Numbered from the stretch's first letter, positions 21,176-34,498 are shown. The stretch is DNA of 64,000 nt from Trifolium pratense (GCF_020283565.1 NC_060059.1:36448338-36512337); one strand, 5' to 3'. The notes: generated by a model not told the origin, from the sequence alone. A program made the numbers and translations.

Positions 21176-22031
21176 AAGAAGATGGTACCACATGCATTAG
21201 AGGTGTCTAGAGGACATAGCATGAATGTGAAGCATTAGATTGCATTAGGGATTATGTGTGCATTTTATGATAAATAATGTTTGACACGTACTTGGTAAAT
21301 GTTGATTGTTAATCCGTATGTGAGGAGCAGAGTCCGTCATGACTATAAAATGAACAATGCAGGGTCCGTCATGACCATAATCTGAACCGTGTATTTGTGG
21401 TGTTAGATTACATTAGGAACTTTATGTGTATTCCTATTTGTAATTGAGTTATGTGTATTTGTTGATGTTTTGGTATTGTCCGAGACGACGTGAAACTATA
21501 TGTTTGGTGTATAATTGTGGATGATTGATTATGTGATAAATGAAGTATATGCATGATATATGAATATGCATGAATGATGGTGGTGTATATGTATAATGTA
21601 TGATTATGCATGTCTTTATGAAGAAGTGTTTAAGTACCATTTACTTACACTTATATTTTGAGTATGTTATCTAACTCTCTTTTATGTGTTATGTGCTGGA
21701 TCGTTGGGGGTCCAGATTTACAGGTTTCTGTGGTATTCGATGTCGAGTCGTCGGTGAAGCTCCGCTCTGATTGTGACACGGGAAAAGGGGTTTTATATGT
21801 ATATAGAGTCTCCTTATCTAGGTTGTTTTGTATAGCTAATAAATACATTAGTTGATTTAACATTTGTATAAACACTATTTTGACTAATTAATTACATTAG
21901 TATTATTTTGATAGAGGAGTGTAATACTCGAACCGATATTCAATAAATTAAATGTGATTTTCCGTTGCGTATTTTGAAAAAGATTTTACTAAAGGTAGAA
22001 ATATATAAATAATGGGTTTGGGTGTTACAAT

Positions 22032-22043
22032 TGGTATCAGAGC
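22032..22043 (+). other. Primer-binding site for initiator tRNA-Met
   Basis: TGGTATCAGAGC, two bases after the 5' LTR end, is complementary to the 3' end of plant initiator tRNA-Met, the usual primer for Copia and many Gypsy elements. It fixes the sense strand of the element as +. Confidence 0.9.
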
Positions 22044-22342
22044 CCCGTTGTCTTCGGACTGTGTGGGTTATGTGTCGATCAGAGCATGTCTGTGCAGTCA
22101 GACCAAGTGAGTGTTGTGTGTCAGTCGTGTTTGTCAAACAATTTTGTGTTGTTTGTTTTGTGAAATCATTCATGTTGTTCGTTTAGGAACTATGAGTGGT
22201 GTGAATTGGATTAATCGATCCATTCTTTTGTTGAGTAGTGGTGTGAGTGCTATACTTCTATGTTTATAATAGTTGTATATGCTTAAAGTTTAACCTTTGT
22301 GTAGTTTAAACTTGGTTGATTGATGCTTATTTGCTAATTGTT

Positions 22343-22432
22343 GACGATCCGGCATGATATAAAACTGCATGCGATGATCCGGCATGATATAAAACTGCAT
22401 GTGACGATCCGGCATGATATAAAACTGCATGT
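22343..22432 (+). repeat. 30-bp tandem repeat x3
   Basis: Three head-to-tail 30-bp units start at 22343, 22373 and 22403. Each contains GATCCGGCATGATATAAAAC and differs at only one or two positions near its ends. They lie about 300 bp downstream of the primer-binding site, in the untranslated leader position where packaging signals occur in retroelements. Confidence 0.9.
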
Positions 22433-25400
22433 GGTAATGATTTGAAATAATTTTAAAAACTAATATTATTTCTTGAAGATGTTGGTGAAAATATAGAGTT
22501 ATTTTCTTTTGGGTGAGTGAAAATTAAACTTTCAAAATGGTGAGAAGAGTAGGATATTAATGTGTCCTGGTATGTGTTTGTTATATGTTTGTTTATAACA
22601 TGTGCTAGATGATTACTAGGCATTTGAATTGCTATGCGTTTTATGAGTAAAAACATGAAGATCTCATAATTCTATGTCGTGATTGTTGATGCATGATTCT
22701 AATTGTGCTTTCAAGTCTATAATGATGTTATATGCTTGATGTTTTGGATTTTGTGGATTGGTGAGTCGAGAAAACGAGAGTTTAGTGAGCGTAAGTTCAA
22801 AACCGTAGCAGAGCACCCAGATTTTTGGATGTGCTCGCTAGGCGAAGAATGAACCTCGCTGAGTCTCGCTAAGTCTTGCTAAATCCTGTGAATGTTTGTG
22901 ACTTGTCTCGCCGGGAGCTCGCTAGCTTTTGCTAAGCGAGGGAGCCAGACAAGAAATTTATTTTGTTGATGTCTTGTTCTGAGTTGATTGAATGTGAGTA
23001 TGAATTATTGCTATGCAATGTTCATTTTTCTTGTGTTGTTTTGATTTCCTAACTCTGAGAAGTGAGGGAAGTATAGGTTACTTGAATGCTTGGATGAATT
23101 TGTGTTAGTGTTTAGGTATCGTGGGTTAGGTTTTGTCCCTTGTATGCGACATGCGTGTAAACGATGTCGATACTAGTTTCTTCTTTTGGGAAGAATATGT
23201 TTAGAGACGATAGAACCGTTAGGTGTGAGCACCGGAAGTTCTAGTGGAAGAGTAGGAGTGGGTTTGAGATAAGTGGGGGAGAAGGTTATATCCCTCCGAG
23301 ATGTTTCGAACGTGAGAAGATGAGATGAGTAAAGATGTTCTTGAAGCGGAATATTCAGGAATTGGCGACGTTGTTCGAAGTGGAATGAATGGGAACAACA
23401 AGTTGTGAGAAACTATTAGAAGAGGAGTTGTCGGACCAAGTGTTTCGTCGTGGGGCGTTAGTGAGATTGGTTAAGTGAGATGAAGAGTATTCGGAATGAT
23501 TGGAAATCGTGTGTTGCACAAAAAAGTATGGAGGCGTGTTTTGTGGACCAAGTTGAAGTACCTATTCGATTAGTGTGAGTCGAATATGAGGAAGAGGAAG
23601 TGATTAGGATTCTTGAGAGGATGATTATTTGAAGTAAGTTATCATCCAAGTGGACCGAATGTTGTAGCGGATGCTTGAGTAAGAAAGTTTACATGAGTCG
23701 TGCATATGGTAGTGTGTTGAATTGGTTGGACAATTTGGAATTCTAAGTCTAGTGTGTGAAGTAATTTTCATAAGAGATGTGAAGATTAGTGAACCGTTGG
23801 TGTTAATTAATCGATGAAGGGAAGTAGGCTTTAAAGTAGACGAGAATGGAATTGAGAAATATCATAATAGGATTGGTATGTTTGTTGAATCGTTGGAAGT
23901 AAGGATTGTATGAGTAGTCGAATTTATTCGAAGATGGAAGTAGGATAACGATTCAAAGGATTTTGTAAGAGGCTTGTCGAAGAGTGATTGGATTTGGATA
24001 ATGACCGGACAATTGGTGTCACATGTTGAACGAGAACGTAGAGTCTTAGAGGTTGAGACGAAGCTAAAAGAGAGGTATCATTTTTGAATGATGAAGAATA
24101 AGAAAGTTAGCCGTTGGAGAACGTGTTGAGAATGAGTAGTATGAGGTCATGTTGGAAGTGACTTGTGTTAGGTGAGAATTTGCGAAAAGGATTATCGCAC
24201 ATGTGAGTAGATGTCATGTTTTAGCACATATAGTAAGGAGTTGAAGGTGATGCCTAAGGTAAGTATCAGAGAGCATTTGGTAGTGCCCACAAGATAAGAG
24301 TGAGTAAGTATTTGCTAAGGAATTTGGATTCATGGAATGGAAGAGTCGGTAGAGACTAGTTTTGTTAGATGCATCGTGGATGTTGATGTGGTACGGTCAC
24401 AATCGGCGACAATGAAGTAAAAGATTTTAAGTTGTTTCATCATGGATGATGGGACGGTAGTGATTTGGTGCATAACTGAAAATGTGTTTTGGACGAGAAT
24501 TTTAGAAATTTTCTAGAGATGTCATATTGGGAGTAGACAAGGAGTCATTAGTAAGAGTACTAAGACAAAAGTCGATTAGAATTTGATGGATAGAATTAGA
24601 TCGTATGGCGAATATTGGAGCTTTGTAGATTTAATTCAAGAGTTTGATTTTGGTATCGAATGTACTAAGGAGGAGTTTAAAGATAGCTATCCAAAGAGAG
24701 ATGATGATTGTTAGAGGTCGTAAGTGAATAAGAATTCGATGAGTGAATAAACGGAGAAGATTATGCTTATTGCAATGCAAGATGATGAGGAACATCGATA
24801 GATGGATTATGGGCAAATTGAAGATGTCGTTTGGAATCAACGAGATAGAGGTTATGATTGTTTGGAGAACCAATTTTAGGCGGTAGCCTAAGTTTGAAGT
24901 AGCGAATTGCTAAGGGATTAAGGAGAAGTCGTTTTGGATTCGACTCAATGTGAGAAAAGGAATTTGACGGTTAGAGACGGTAGTTTTTAGCATGTGTCGA
25001 GGAAGATTTGAGAATGTGGGTCATCAAGTGATCGTTGGAATTGAACTATCAAGTGATAAGTTGGAATAAGATTCGAATATGAATAAGTGATGTAACACGG
25101 TTAAGTGATTCATGAGGGAATCAAAGGTTTATGGGAATTATGGAGTTGTGGAAGTATTCCACGGGAGTATCTTTCGGAGAGTTCGATTGGTTATACCTGT
25201 TTTAGGGTAGAGTTGTGTGTACCGTAGAATGTGAGTCTATGGATGTTTCGTGCGGAGTTGACGTTTTAGCGGTTTGATGAGAGTGGTTTGTGCCGATATC
25301 ATGATTGTTGAATATTTATCGACAAATTGAGGAACTGGCCGTCCTTGATCTCTTGTTGATAAATGGACAAAAATTGTGTTGGATGGGATAAACTAATTTT

Positions 25401-25521
25401 GTCAAACTTGGTAATGTGTAGCGTTTTAAGCGTTTCGTTGGAGGGTCGGATACAGGAGTTATCCGGAGTTGTTTTAGTCGCGTAATTTTCGAGGGCGAAA
25501 ATCTTTTAAGTGGAGGAGAGT

Positions 25522-27818
25522 TGTAACGACCCAAATTTATTATTCACTATTTAAGTGTTTAATTATTTGGTGATGTGGTTTTTAAGTAAGATAATAACTT
25601 TATGTTATTTATCGAGAGTTTTAGTTAACGCGTGAGTTAGTGAGAGTTAACGCGAGTTGGGCCAAGCTATTGGGCTTGAGGCCCAATGGGCCTTGCTTCA
25701 TGGTGGGGGGCGCCCATATGGCCAAGGATGGGAGAGAAATATCATTATTTTCTCTTTTGTTCATGAAGTAAAGAGAAGGAAGAGAAGAGGAGAGCTAGGG
25801 CAAGAGCTTGGAGGAGAGATTCGAGGAGCAATCTTCGTGAGTTCGTCGATCTAAGGTAAGAGAGTAGATTTCATATTCGTGGGTGACTCGAGGAAGGGGA
25901 GAATGTCGATTTCTCCTCACCCGAACTTCCTCCACCCCATTTTCGTTTTGGTTTGGGAGAGTTAATCTTCGAGAAAATGAAACCCAATGTTAATAACATG
26001 TTCAATATACTTCTACCATGTAGTGTGAGCGAAATCATGGGTTAAATAATGAGAATTTGTATGTTTTGAGTGATTATATGTGTTCTTGAGCTTTTAGACT
26101 CATAAATGTTAAATCCTTGCTTTTTCGATGATAACGATGTAGATCGGGAAAACTAGCCGTCCTTTTATACTTAAACATGTTTGTTGCACTTGTATGTGAA
26201 CTCATTTGGGATTTATAACATGAAAATGGGATTTTTGGGTGATTTTGAGTGGAAAATCGTATTATGGAACTCAAGAACAGATGTTCTTCTGGTGTGGTTC
26301 GCTACCTGTTCGCTACAGCGAATGTGTTCGCCAGATGCTCGCTACAGCGAACGTGTTCGCCACCTGTTCGCTACCTGCTCGCTAATTGGATTTTGGCTCT
26401 GTGTCTGTTCGCTACCTGTTCGCTACAGCGAACGTGTTCGCTACGTGTTCGCTACGTGTTCGCTACGTGTTCGCTTAGCGAACAGAACTGTGACAGCAAC
26501 TTTTTGATAGTTGTTTTAAGTGCAATTAGGCACTTGTAACATGGATTTAAGGTATCCTAACATGCAATTAGGTGTTTATAACCATGATTAATTGTATTGT
26601 GATGATAGTTGTTGATTATGTGTGTGGAATATAATTGTTGTTGATTGTGTTGATGATGTTTGTTAAAATGTCAAAGAAGTATATTAAGGTGTTAATTAAC
26701 TTAATAAAGAAGTATATCGAATTATGTTATTCGATAAAGAAGGATATTAAGGTATAGTGTTATCTTAATAAAGAAGTAATGTTGGATAGTGTTCCACATT
26801 AGTAAATGAAGAGCTTAATGCTAATTAAAATGATTGTGAGTGAATTCATGAAAAACATATACATGCATTCATGAATATATGTGATATTGGATATTCCAAT
26901 AAAGAAGGATATCGGATTATATTTATCCGATAAAGAAGGATATTAGAGGTGAGATACTCTAATAAAGAAGATGGTACCACATGCATTAGAGGTGTCTAGA
27001 GGACATAGCATGAATGTGAAGCATTAGATTGCATTAGGGATTATGTGTGCATTTTATGATAAATAATGTTTGACACGTACTTGGTAAATGTTGATTGTTA
27101 ATCCGTATGTGAGGAGCAGAGTCCGTCATGACTATAAAATGAACAATGCAGGGTCCGTCATGACCATAATCTGAACCGTGTATTTGTGGTGTTAGATTAC
27201 ATTAGGAACTTTATGTGTATTCCTATTTGTAATTGAGTTATGTGTATTTGTTGATGTTTTGGTATTGTCCGAGACGACGTGAAACTATATGTTTGGTGTA
27301 TAATTGTGGATGATTGATTATGTGATAAATGAAGTATATGCATGATATATGAATATGCATGAATGATGGTGGTGTATATGTATAATGTATGATTATGCAT
27401 GTCTTTATGAAGAAGTGTTTAAGTACCATTTACTTACACTTATATTTTGAGTATGTTATCTAACTCTCTTTTATGTGTTATGTGCTGGATCGTTGGGGGT
27501 CCAGATTTACAGGTTTCTGTGGTATTCGATGTCGAGTCGTCGGTGAAGCTCCGCTCTGATTGTGACACGGGAAAAGGGGTTTTATATGTATATAGAGTCT
27601 CCTTATCTAGGTTGTTTTGTATAGCTAATAAATACATTAGTTGATTTAACATTTGTATAAACACTATTTTGACTAATTAATTACATTAGTATTATTTTGA
27701 TAGAGGAGTGTAATACTCGAACCGATATTCAATAAATTAAATGTGATTTTCCGTTGCGTATTTTGAAAAAGGTTTTACTAAAGGTAGAAATATATAAATA
27801 ATGGGTTTGGGTGTTACA
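25522..27818 (+). repeat. 3' LTR
   Basis: Same length and nearly same sequence as the 5' LTR. Its TCGC array is at 26297-26486 and its inverted-repeat string at 26682-26964. It ends GGGTGTTACA at 27818, directly followed by target duplication ATCCC. Confidence 0.95.
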
Positions 27819-27950
27819 ATCCCAAACAATTGAATTTCTGTCTCAAAATGCTAAAAACGTTATCAGTATTTTGACTATATGCAATTTGACTTGATTAACA
27901 TTAGCTTGTGCCACAAGAATTAAATCAAGCAATTTTACAAAGCAAAAAAG

Positions 27951-28022
27951 CGCCGTTGCCGGGGATCGAACCCGGGTCACCCGCGTGACAGGCGGGAATA
28001 CTTACCACTATACTACAACGAC
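27951..28022 (-). tRNA. tRNA-Asp (GUC), copy B
   Basis: The 72-nt tRNA sequence appears identical to copy A at 15245-15316, with GTC anticodon, intact A and B boxes and a T6 terminator. It lies 127 bp downstream of the retrotransposon target duplication and 587 bp left of the permease stop codon. It belongs to the right-hand unit of the tandem duplication. Confidence 0.95.
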
Positions 28023-28608
28023 TTGTTGTTGATTTTGTTTTTTAGTTATAGTATATTATTGATCTTGTTTTTAAAATTGTTTATACTAAATAAATATGTG
28101 AATATTTTTGTCATGTTTAAAATTGTAAATATGTGCAAAAACTTTAAATATTTTGTGAAAACAAAGATATCTTTCTCAAAGAAAGAATGCATTTACTTTC
28201 TCACTAGATTAGTATGGTAATCCTTGGTGTTATATTTTGTTCACTATTTATAAACACTTGTGTTATTCATTATTTATGGTTTTAGTCATGATTCAAATTC
28301 CGATACTCACGATCAATTTATCATTAAGTGAAACTCATTAATCACTTAATTAAATAAGAACTTGCTTTAAATGTCCTACATTACATATAACTTAATTTAC
28401 AAGTTACAACCATCTTTGGGATTATTACTCACTAGATTTGTATTGTACTTCTTGGTGTTGTATTTGTTCACTATCAATAAACACTTGATAATACTAGTAC
28501 AATATCATTTGATTAAACTTCTAGTAATTAACTTATTTAAGACAAGAAAAAACATTGACAAACAAAAAGAAAAATAATGTTACACTAGAAAATTAACACT
28601 AAGTATCA

Positions 28609-31600
28609 TTATTGTTCTCCTTTGAAGGGTTCATATTTCTTGAGAGATTGAGCAAGTCCTTGAATTGATCCAGCGGCTGAAATTATTGAAATTACCAAAC
28701 AAGCCCAACTTAATATCTTAAGCCAAGTCCATGTGAATGACCACCTTTCCATCTTGGTTTTTTTAATATACATCTCAATAGGGAAATAAACAGTTAATGG
28801 ATAAAATGATAGTGAACCAATTAATCCCAAGAAATCATTGAAGAATGGAAATAACATGGCTATGATTGCAGTTATAATCACATATCCACTTCTCCATATT
28901 ACTCTAAAGTAATTCACATTATAGCTTCCATATAATGGAATATTCATAGCATGCTCTCCATTCACAAATTTGCTATCTGGCCATTTTTGTTTGCTTTGGC
29001 CCTCAACAAAGCCAAATATGGGTTGGACAAAGACCTAGACATAGGAAATATCACACATTAGCTTACACAATTCAGGCTATTCGATTAAGATTAGATCATT
29101 TATCGTTAGGTTTCGGAAATCAGATACAAAATAGCAAGTTAAAATGAAAGTTATTTGATTTTATTTTATACAAAGCTATGTTGTTAATAAACGTTTAAAT
29201 AAAATTAGTATAAAACTCAAGTCTTGTTATTTGTTTTTTTAGGTTAAATTGTATTTTTGACCCCCAACTTTCAAAAACTAACAATTTTGGCTCCCTAACT
29301 TTCATAATAGCACTTTTGTCCCCCTAACTTTTGCCCCTTTTACAAAATGTTGGCCCTTCACTAATTTCGACTAAGTTAACACACAAATGACTCACATGCC
29401 ACGTCAGCATGTTTTGCCACATATGCTGACGTGACATGTGAATCATTATTCACATGGCATAATATTAAAAGAGTGCTAATAATTATTTTAAAACTGTGTC
29501 TCGATGATATTTGAATTTCAACCACGATGGTCATAATATTAAACTAAGACTAAGTTATTTAGTTACCTGGTAAGCACCAATTAAGTGAACAGCTATGCAA
29601 ACATTAGCAAAGTCTATTAGCCAAAAGGGCTCATAGAAGCCAAATCCTGTGAGAAAATTTCCTGGTGCATGATTTCCAAATGCAGCATAACCTAAGGTTC
29701 CACATAGTACATAGAATAATGTTGTAGTCAAAATTCCAATTAAACTTGCTCTCTTCATAATTCTATTTTCTGGAGGGCTTGATTTCAAGGTATCCTGCAA
29801 TAGTACATAGGCCTCATTAATTTTTATATACATAAACTAAAAAAAATTACAGTATATTTATAGGGACTAAAAAATAATTAACCAAATATAGTACTTGCCT
29901 GGATTTCAATGAGCACATTTGAAAAAGCATAAGCAAAAGCAATGTCACCAATAGCTTGGAACATCTTCCAAACCTTTTCAATTGCAGTTACATCTACCCC
30001 AATTTGTACCCCAGTTAAGGATGTTGTCACATGTCCCCCACCTTCAAACATTCACGAAAAAATTGTTTATATAAAATTTAATATTATAAATGCCACTTTA
30101 ATAATGTGAAAGTGAAGACCATGATGATGACATGATCTTAATCTAACTTCTCAATTAACTAGTGTCACATTGTATGCGGTCACAACCCTATAACTACACA
30201 ATTGAACATCCATCTCGACCTTCTGATGAAAATTAGACGGTCCATATTTTAAATTCAGTATTTTATATTTAAAAAAATTAAATTAAATATAACATTTATT
30301 GTATACTTTTAATTGGACGGCTGAGATGAGTGTGACTTTGTGCATAAGCCAAAATCCAATTATAGGGTTAAGAACAAGTTGAAATGACATGCTATTAGTT
30401 ACCTGCAACTTTGGCTATGGAAAGTCCAAGGCCAATGGAAGAATAAGCAAAAGACATAACAGCTGCAACAATTGAGAGCCAAGAGAGCTCATGGAAATTG
30501 GGTATCTGGCATAGAACAATTTGGATGCAGGCAAAAATTATCATGAAAGGGTTATTTGATACACTGCACTTCACATTATGCCCCTGCTTGTGAAAACAGT
30601 TTGATCTTTTTACAGCCCTGATTAAAATTTTAAAAAAAATAAAATAAATGTGATTAGGAAATTTATCATATAAATTTATCAATACATTTTATTAATTATT
30701 TATCAATACTTCTACAAAAGTTTAAATGATTGGAGATAGAAATTAGATATAAGTCCCTTTCAAATAGATATAATAGAAAAATGAAATTTGTCTCCAAGTC
30801 TAAATTTAGTGAAGGAATCAATACATATTTCTTCTTTTTTTCAATTTTGTCAATAATTCAATTTTTCTTGTTATTCATTTGCATATTAAATATATTATTT
30901 TCTCACTTTATTTTTTAAAATTCAGAAATGTTCCTTTACAAGAACCTACTGTCACTAATATGCCTTTATTTTTTTAATAAGAGTACTAATATGCCATTAG
31001 TATTTTATATAAAAAAAAATGCCATTGGTATATTGTTTTAGTTTTAGTTAAATATATAATATCTACAGTTATTTCTTCAACAAAAAAAAAATCTACAGTT
31101 ATAAATAATTAATTTTTTCATCAAGAATCTTAGATATTTTTACAGAGTATATGGTTACATATATCCTACATACTAATTTAAATAAATAAAAAAATTCTAT
31201 ATATATATTAATTGAAATTAAAAAAAAGTTGATGAGGAAAAACTTACACCATGCTAATTGATGCAGTTATTGTGTAACCAATGGTTACACCTACAAGATT
31301 TATATACTGAGCCAATCCACATAGCTGAAATTTCCTTCCTCCTATCAAAATAATGTGTCAAATTAAAGGTGAGCTAAATATTTTTATCAATTTAATCAAA
31401 TACTTTTTTAAAAATATTTTTCATAATTATTAATTATATGTCTAAATATTTTTTATAAACAGATAAAAATTCAAAGATTAACTAAGAAGACAATAGATAA
31501 TTATTTCTTGTATTGGTTTCCGTGTGTTTTTCTTCATTCCCTAAAATCAAACACACCAAAGTTATGTATCATAAACATTAGGTGATGACTAGCCTTCCGT

Positions 31601-32932
31601 GTTATTTACTGTGCACAAATATTTGAAAATTGTTCAAAATTTCAACCATAACCACTTGATGTTGCCACCTTTAAGTAGATGTTCATAATCCTTTGTATAC
31701 TCAAAGTTGATACATCGATGTTGATTTGACAAAAACAACATAAAACAAATATAAATTGAGTTTTTAGACACTCATTTGTTTTCTTTATTTTTTGTCGAAC
31801 TAACACCAAATATGTTACTGTCTCAATTACGAGAACAAGTACTACTTTGACTGAACTTCTAAGTTTCCGAGAACAAGTAATACTTTGACTGAACTTCTAA
31901 TTACAAAGACCAACATCGGTCGATGTTATAATCAAACGATTTTCAATTATTGGTCTACCGTTGATAACATGAAACACTTCTCCACCTAAAACCTTACCAA
32001 ACACCAACTTCGGTCGCTATCAAGTGTCAAATAATTTTAAACTATTGGTCTACCGTTGATAACATAAAACACTTCTCCACCTAAAACCTTACTAAACATC
32101 AACAATTTATATAATCATATATAAGTTTTCAAGATTTTGTACCTAAGTTAGCTCTGACAACTTCAGAATAAGTATAGTTCCTCTTGCCATGAACAGGATC
32201 AGGTGAACGGTAACAATCAGCAAGAAGAGTGGAAGTGAAATAAGTAATGAAAGAAAATGCAAAGAGAACTGCAGGACCAGCCACCCAACCCATTTGTGCA
32301 ATAGCCCATGCAAGTGATAGAACTCCAGAACCAATCACAGCAGTTATTATATGTGCACTTGCAGTCAACCATGTTCCTTCAAATTCATCAAATCAAAAAA
32401 TCATATACCATAATATATAATCATACCAAAAAATTAATAATATTACCAATATATAATAAAGGGTCGTGCAAACATGTGTTCTAAAAACAGTGATTGAATA
32501 GCCCAAAAGTAATTTATATTGTGCAAGCTTTAAACTTTTCTTTATCTATTGTGTATTATCCACGTATCAAACCCAATTGTAATAAATATAGAAGAAAAGA
32601 TTAATAGAGGTATGTATTTTGTTTTTAAATATTTGTACAAAAATTACAAAAAAAATAAATAATTTGGACAATTCTTTGAAAACAGTTTTTCTATAAAACA
32701 GTGATAGTTTCAAAATTAAAATTGGAAACAAAATAAAAACATAAAAATTTTGTCTAAAAACATGGTTTCACAATAGTATCAAAATCTATCAAATGTAGTT
32801 ATGGCTTCATCTGCGCATCAAACTCAATAGTAATAAACATAGTACTGATGGAATACCGGTTCTCTTGGCTCGTCCATCATCGTCGAAGTTTTTGTCTTCG
32901 GGGCCATAATTTTCTGGGGCTTCTATATGCAT
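28609..32932 (-). CDS. Amino acid permease, AAP family, 7 exons, 471 aa
   Basis: A proton-coupled amino acid transporter of the plasma membrane (AAAP superfamily). Exons are 32857-32932, 32143-32376, 31248-31341, 30403-30617, 29899-30041, 29567-29794 and 28609-29034. Phases close to 1416 nt including TAA. Residues 1-25 are hydrophilic (MHIEAPENYGPEDKNFDDDG). Family blocks follow: TASAHIITAVIGSGVLSLAW, QLCGLAQYINLVGVTIGYTI, SFAYSSIGLGLSIAKV, GDIAFAYAFSNVLIEIQ, TLFYVLCGTLGYAAFGN, APGNFLTGFGFYEPFW and SLSFYPLTVYFPIEMY. About ten hydrophobic segments are visible and the length is normal for AAPs. Intron 5 has a GC-AG boundary (CAG|GCAAGT). A 5'-truncated duplicate lies downstream. Confidence 0.93.
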
Positions 32933-34498
32933 GATGTTCTACTAGTGAACAAAAAACTACCTTTCTGTTTCTCTCTTGGATGGTTAGTGTGTGCCCTTCA
33001 CACCAAACACAAACAAATGGAAAAGAGAAGAGAAGAAAGTAGTTTGGTGTATTTTTTTCAGTTGGTGTTTTGCTTTAAGGTGTTGGCTACCTATATAGAA
33101 CTTTTGAACTCTATAGTAGAAATGTTGAAAACAACATAAATGTTTGAATTATAGGAACTATAGAAGAAAAATTATTATTATATAGAGAATAATTGAGAAA
33201 GGGGAGTCAAGGGTTAGTTGTATGGCACATGTAATTCAAACATACGTGAGGAATTTATTTTCACTCAACACAAGTGGCCTACTTTACACAAAAAATAAAA
33301 AAAAAATTTGAACCAATGAAACATACGAGGGAGCCTCACTGGGTTGAATCAACATCTTGAGTTAAGAACAATCACACAAGTGATGTTTAACACTACACTT
33401 TCAACTAAACTTTTCGAACTCTAATACCACCGTTGAGCCATGACGGGAAATTTCACTAAATTGAATCGACACGTTGGACTAAGAACAACTACACATGTGA
33501 CAGAAATGTAGTTTGTTGTGAAGGGCACAACAGTGGATAAGTCGGATAAAAATAATAAATCTATTACCTTAAGACATTAGATTTATGAGTTATCTGACTT
33601 ATATATTACTTAATTTTTACTCTATATTTAATGTGGAACTTAACTCGCATTTAATATATCTCAACAGAATATTGAAGAATTCTATTGAAAATTAGAAAGA
33701 ATAATATATTTTTCTATAAAAGAAATTCAAAAGAATATTGAACTTGGTTGAAAGTTGAAATAAAGTAGAATATTTATACAAGCATGTGAACCATCGAAGG
33801 TGGAAAATTTTGGTCTATGTTATGGAACCAAAGTGTCCCTACACTTTTTGTTTTTTTAGTTTTAGTCCATCCATTTTAGAGATTATATTTTATGTAGGGT
33901 ATGTGACTATTGGTTTACCAAGGTGCCACAAATTCTTCTCTGACTAAGACATATGGCTTTTTCCCTTACTTGATTCCCTTATTTTGTGATGGACAAGGGT
34001 CCTCTCATTTAAAAATATGGGGAGAGGTGCAAGTAGCATAAAGACAAAAACTGTGGGAAATAGACAAATAAAATGTGATAAGTTTGGCAGAGAATCCGAT
34101 TCACTGTACAAGTGATTAGGAGATTTAGTATAAGTCCTAACATGTGTCAAATATGAAGAGTATAGACGTTGTGGAGATCAATAAAATGAATTTTTGTAGT
34201 TCTAGAGATCATTAGAATTTTGCCATAAAATTGTAGAGTATACATGTTGTGAAAAAAAATGATATTCAGTGAGTGAGAAAAGAATAAGAATGTATGAGAG
34301 CATAGTATTTTAATTATCTTAATTATCACTTGTCTTATTTTAATTCTATTTGTTGTTTACTATTTTAATTCTAAAAGTAGTAAGATTCAATAGAAATTGA
34401 ATAATTAAATAAAAAAATTAAGAGCAAATGTAAAGATATTTTAATGAGAAAATGAATAAATTACAAGCGGTACTCAACTCATCCACGTTGGTTAAGTA
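32933..34498. promoter_or_regulatory. Permease 5' flank and spacer
   Basis: This is AT-rich DNA upstream of the permease start. Two imperfect direct repeats sharing GAATC(A/G)ACA...GTTGGACTAAGAACAA-like text lie at about 33340-33500. No coding exon was recognised; the short ORFs here show no family features. Confidence 0.4.

Larger units (their letters stand above)
19733..22029 (+). repeat. 5' LTR
   Basis: The 2297-bp LTR contains four TGGGC(C/T) motifs near its start, including the palindrome AGGCCCAATGGGCCTT at 19890-19905. This resembles plant site II promoter elements. It also holds a TCGC-core array (20508-20697), the AAGAAG-linked inverted-repeat string (20893-21175) and two GTCCGTCATGAC repeats (about 21328 and 21363). 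No open frame in it looks like a real protein. Confidence 0.95.
22030..25521 (+). other. Retrotransposon internal region, decayed Gypsy-derived, non-coding
   Basis: This 3.49-kb internal domain has no sense open frame of gag-pol size. The scrap YHPSGPNVVADA followed by TGA at 23640-23678 matches the end of the Ty3/Gypsy reverse transcriptase-RNase H region. The 3' end (CGTAATTTTCGAGGGCGAAAATC before the purine tract) is also of Gypsy chromovirus style. With its long LTRs it resembles a LARD. It carries a three-copy 30-bp repeat soon after the primer-binding site and further CTCGCTAGGCGA-like motifs at about 22831-22945. Confidence 0.75.
19733..27818 (+). mobile_element. Non-autonomous Ty3/Gypsy-derived LTR retrotransposon, 8.1 kb
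   Basis: The 5' LTR is 19733-22029 and the 3' LTR 25522-27818, both 2297 bp, starting TGTAACGACCC and ending GGGTGTTACA. The 5-bp target duplication ATCCC is at 19728-19732 and 27819-27823. A primer-binding site for initiator tRNA-Met, TGGTATCAGAGC, is at 22032-22043. A purine-rich tract AAGTGGAGGAGAGT ends at 25521. I found three LTR differences: a C/T in GTTAACGCGC, an AGC/AGA near 20697, and an A/G near 21982. Insertion is therefore recent, of order 0.1 million years or less on usual plant rates. The internal region has no intact gag-pol. Confidence 0.95.
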
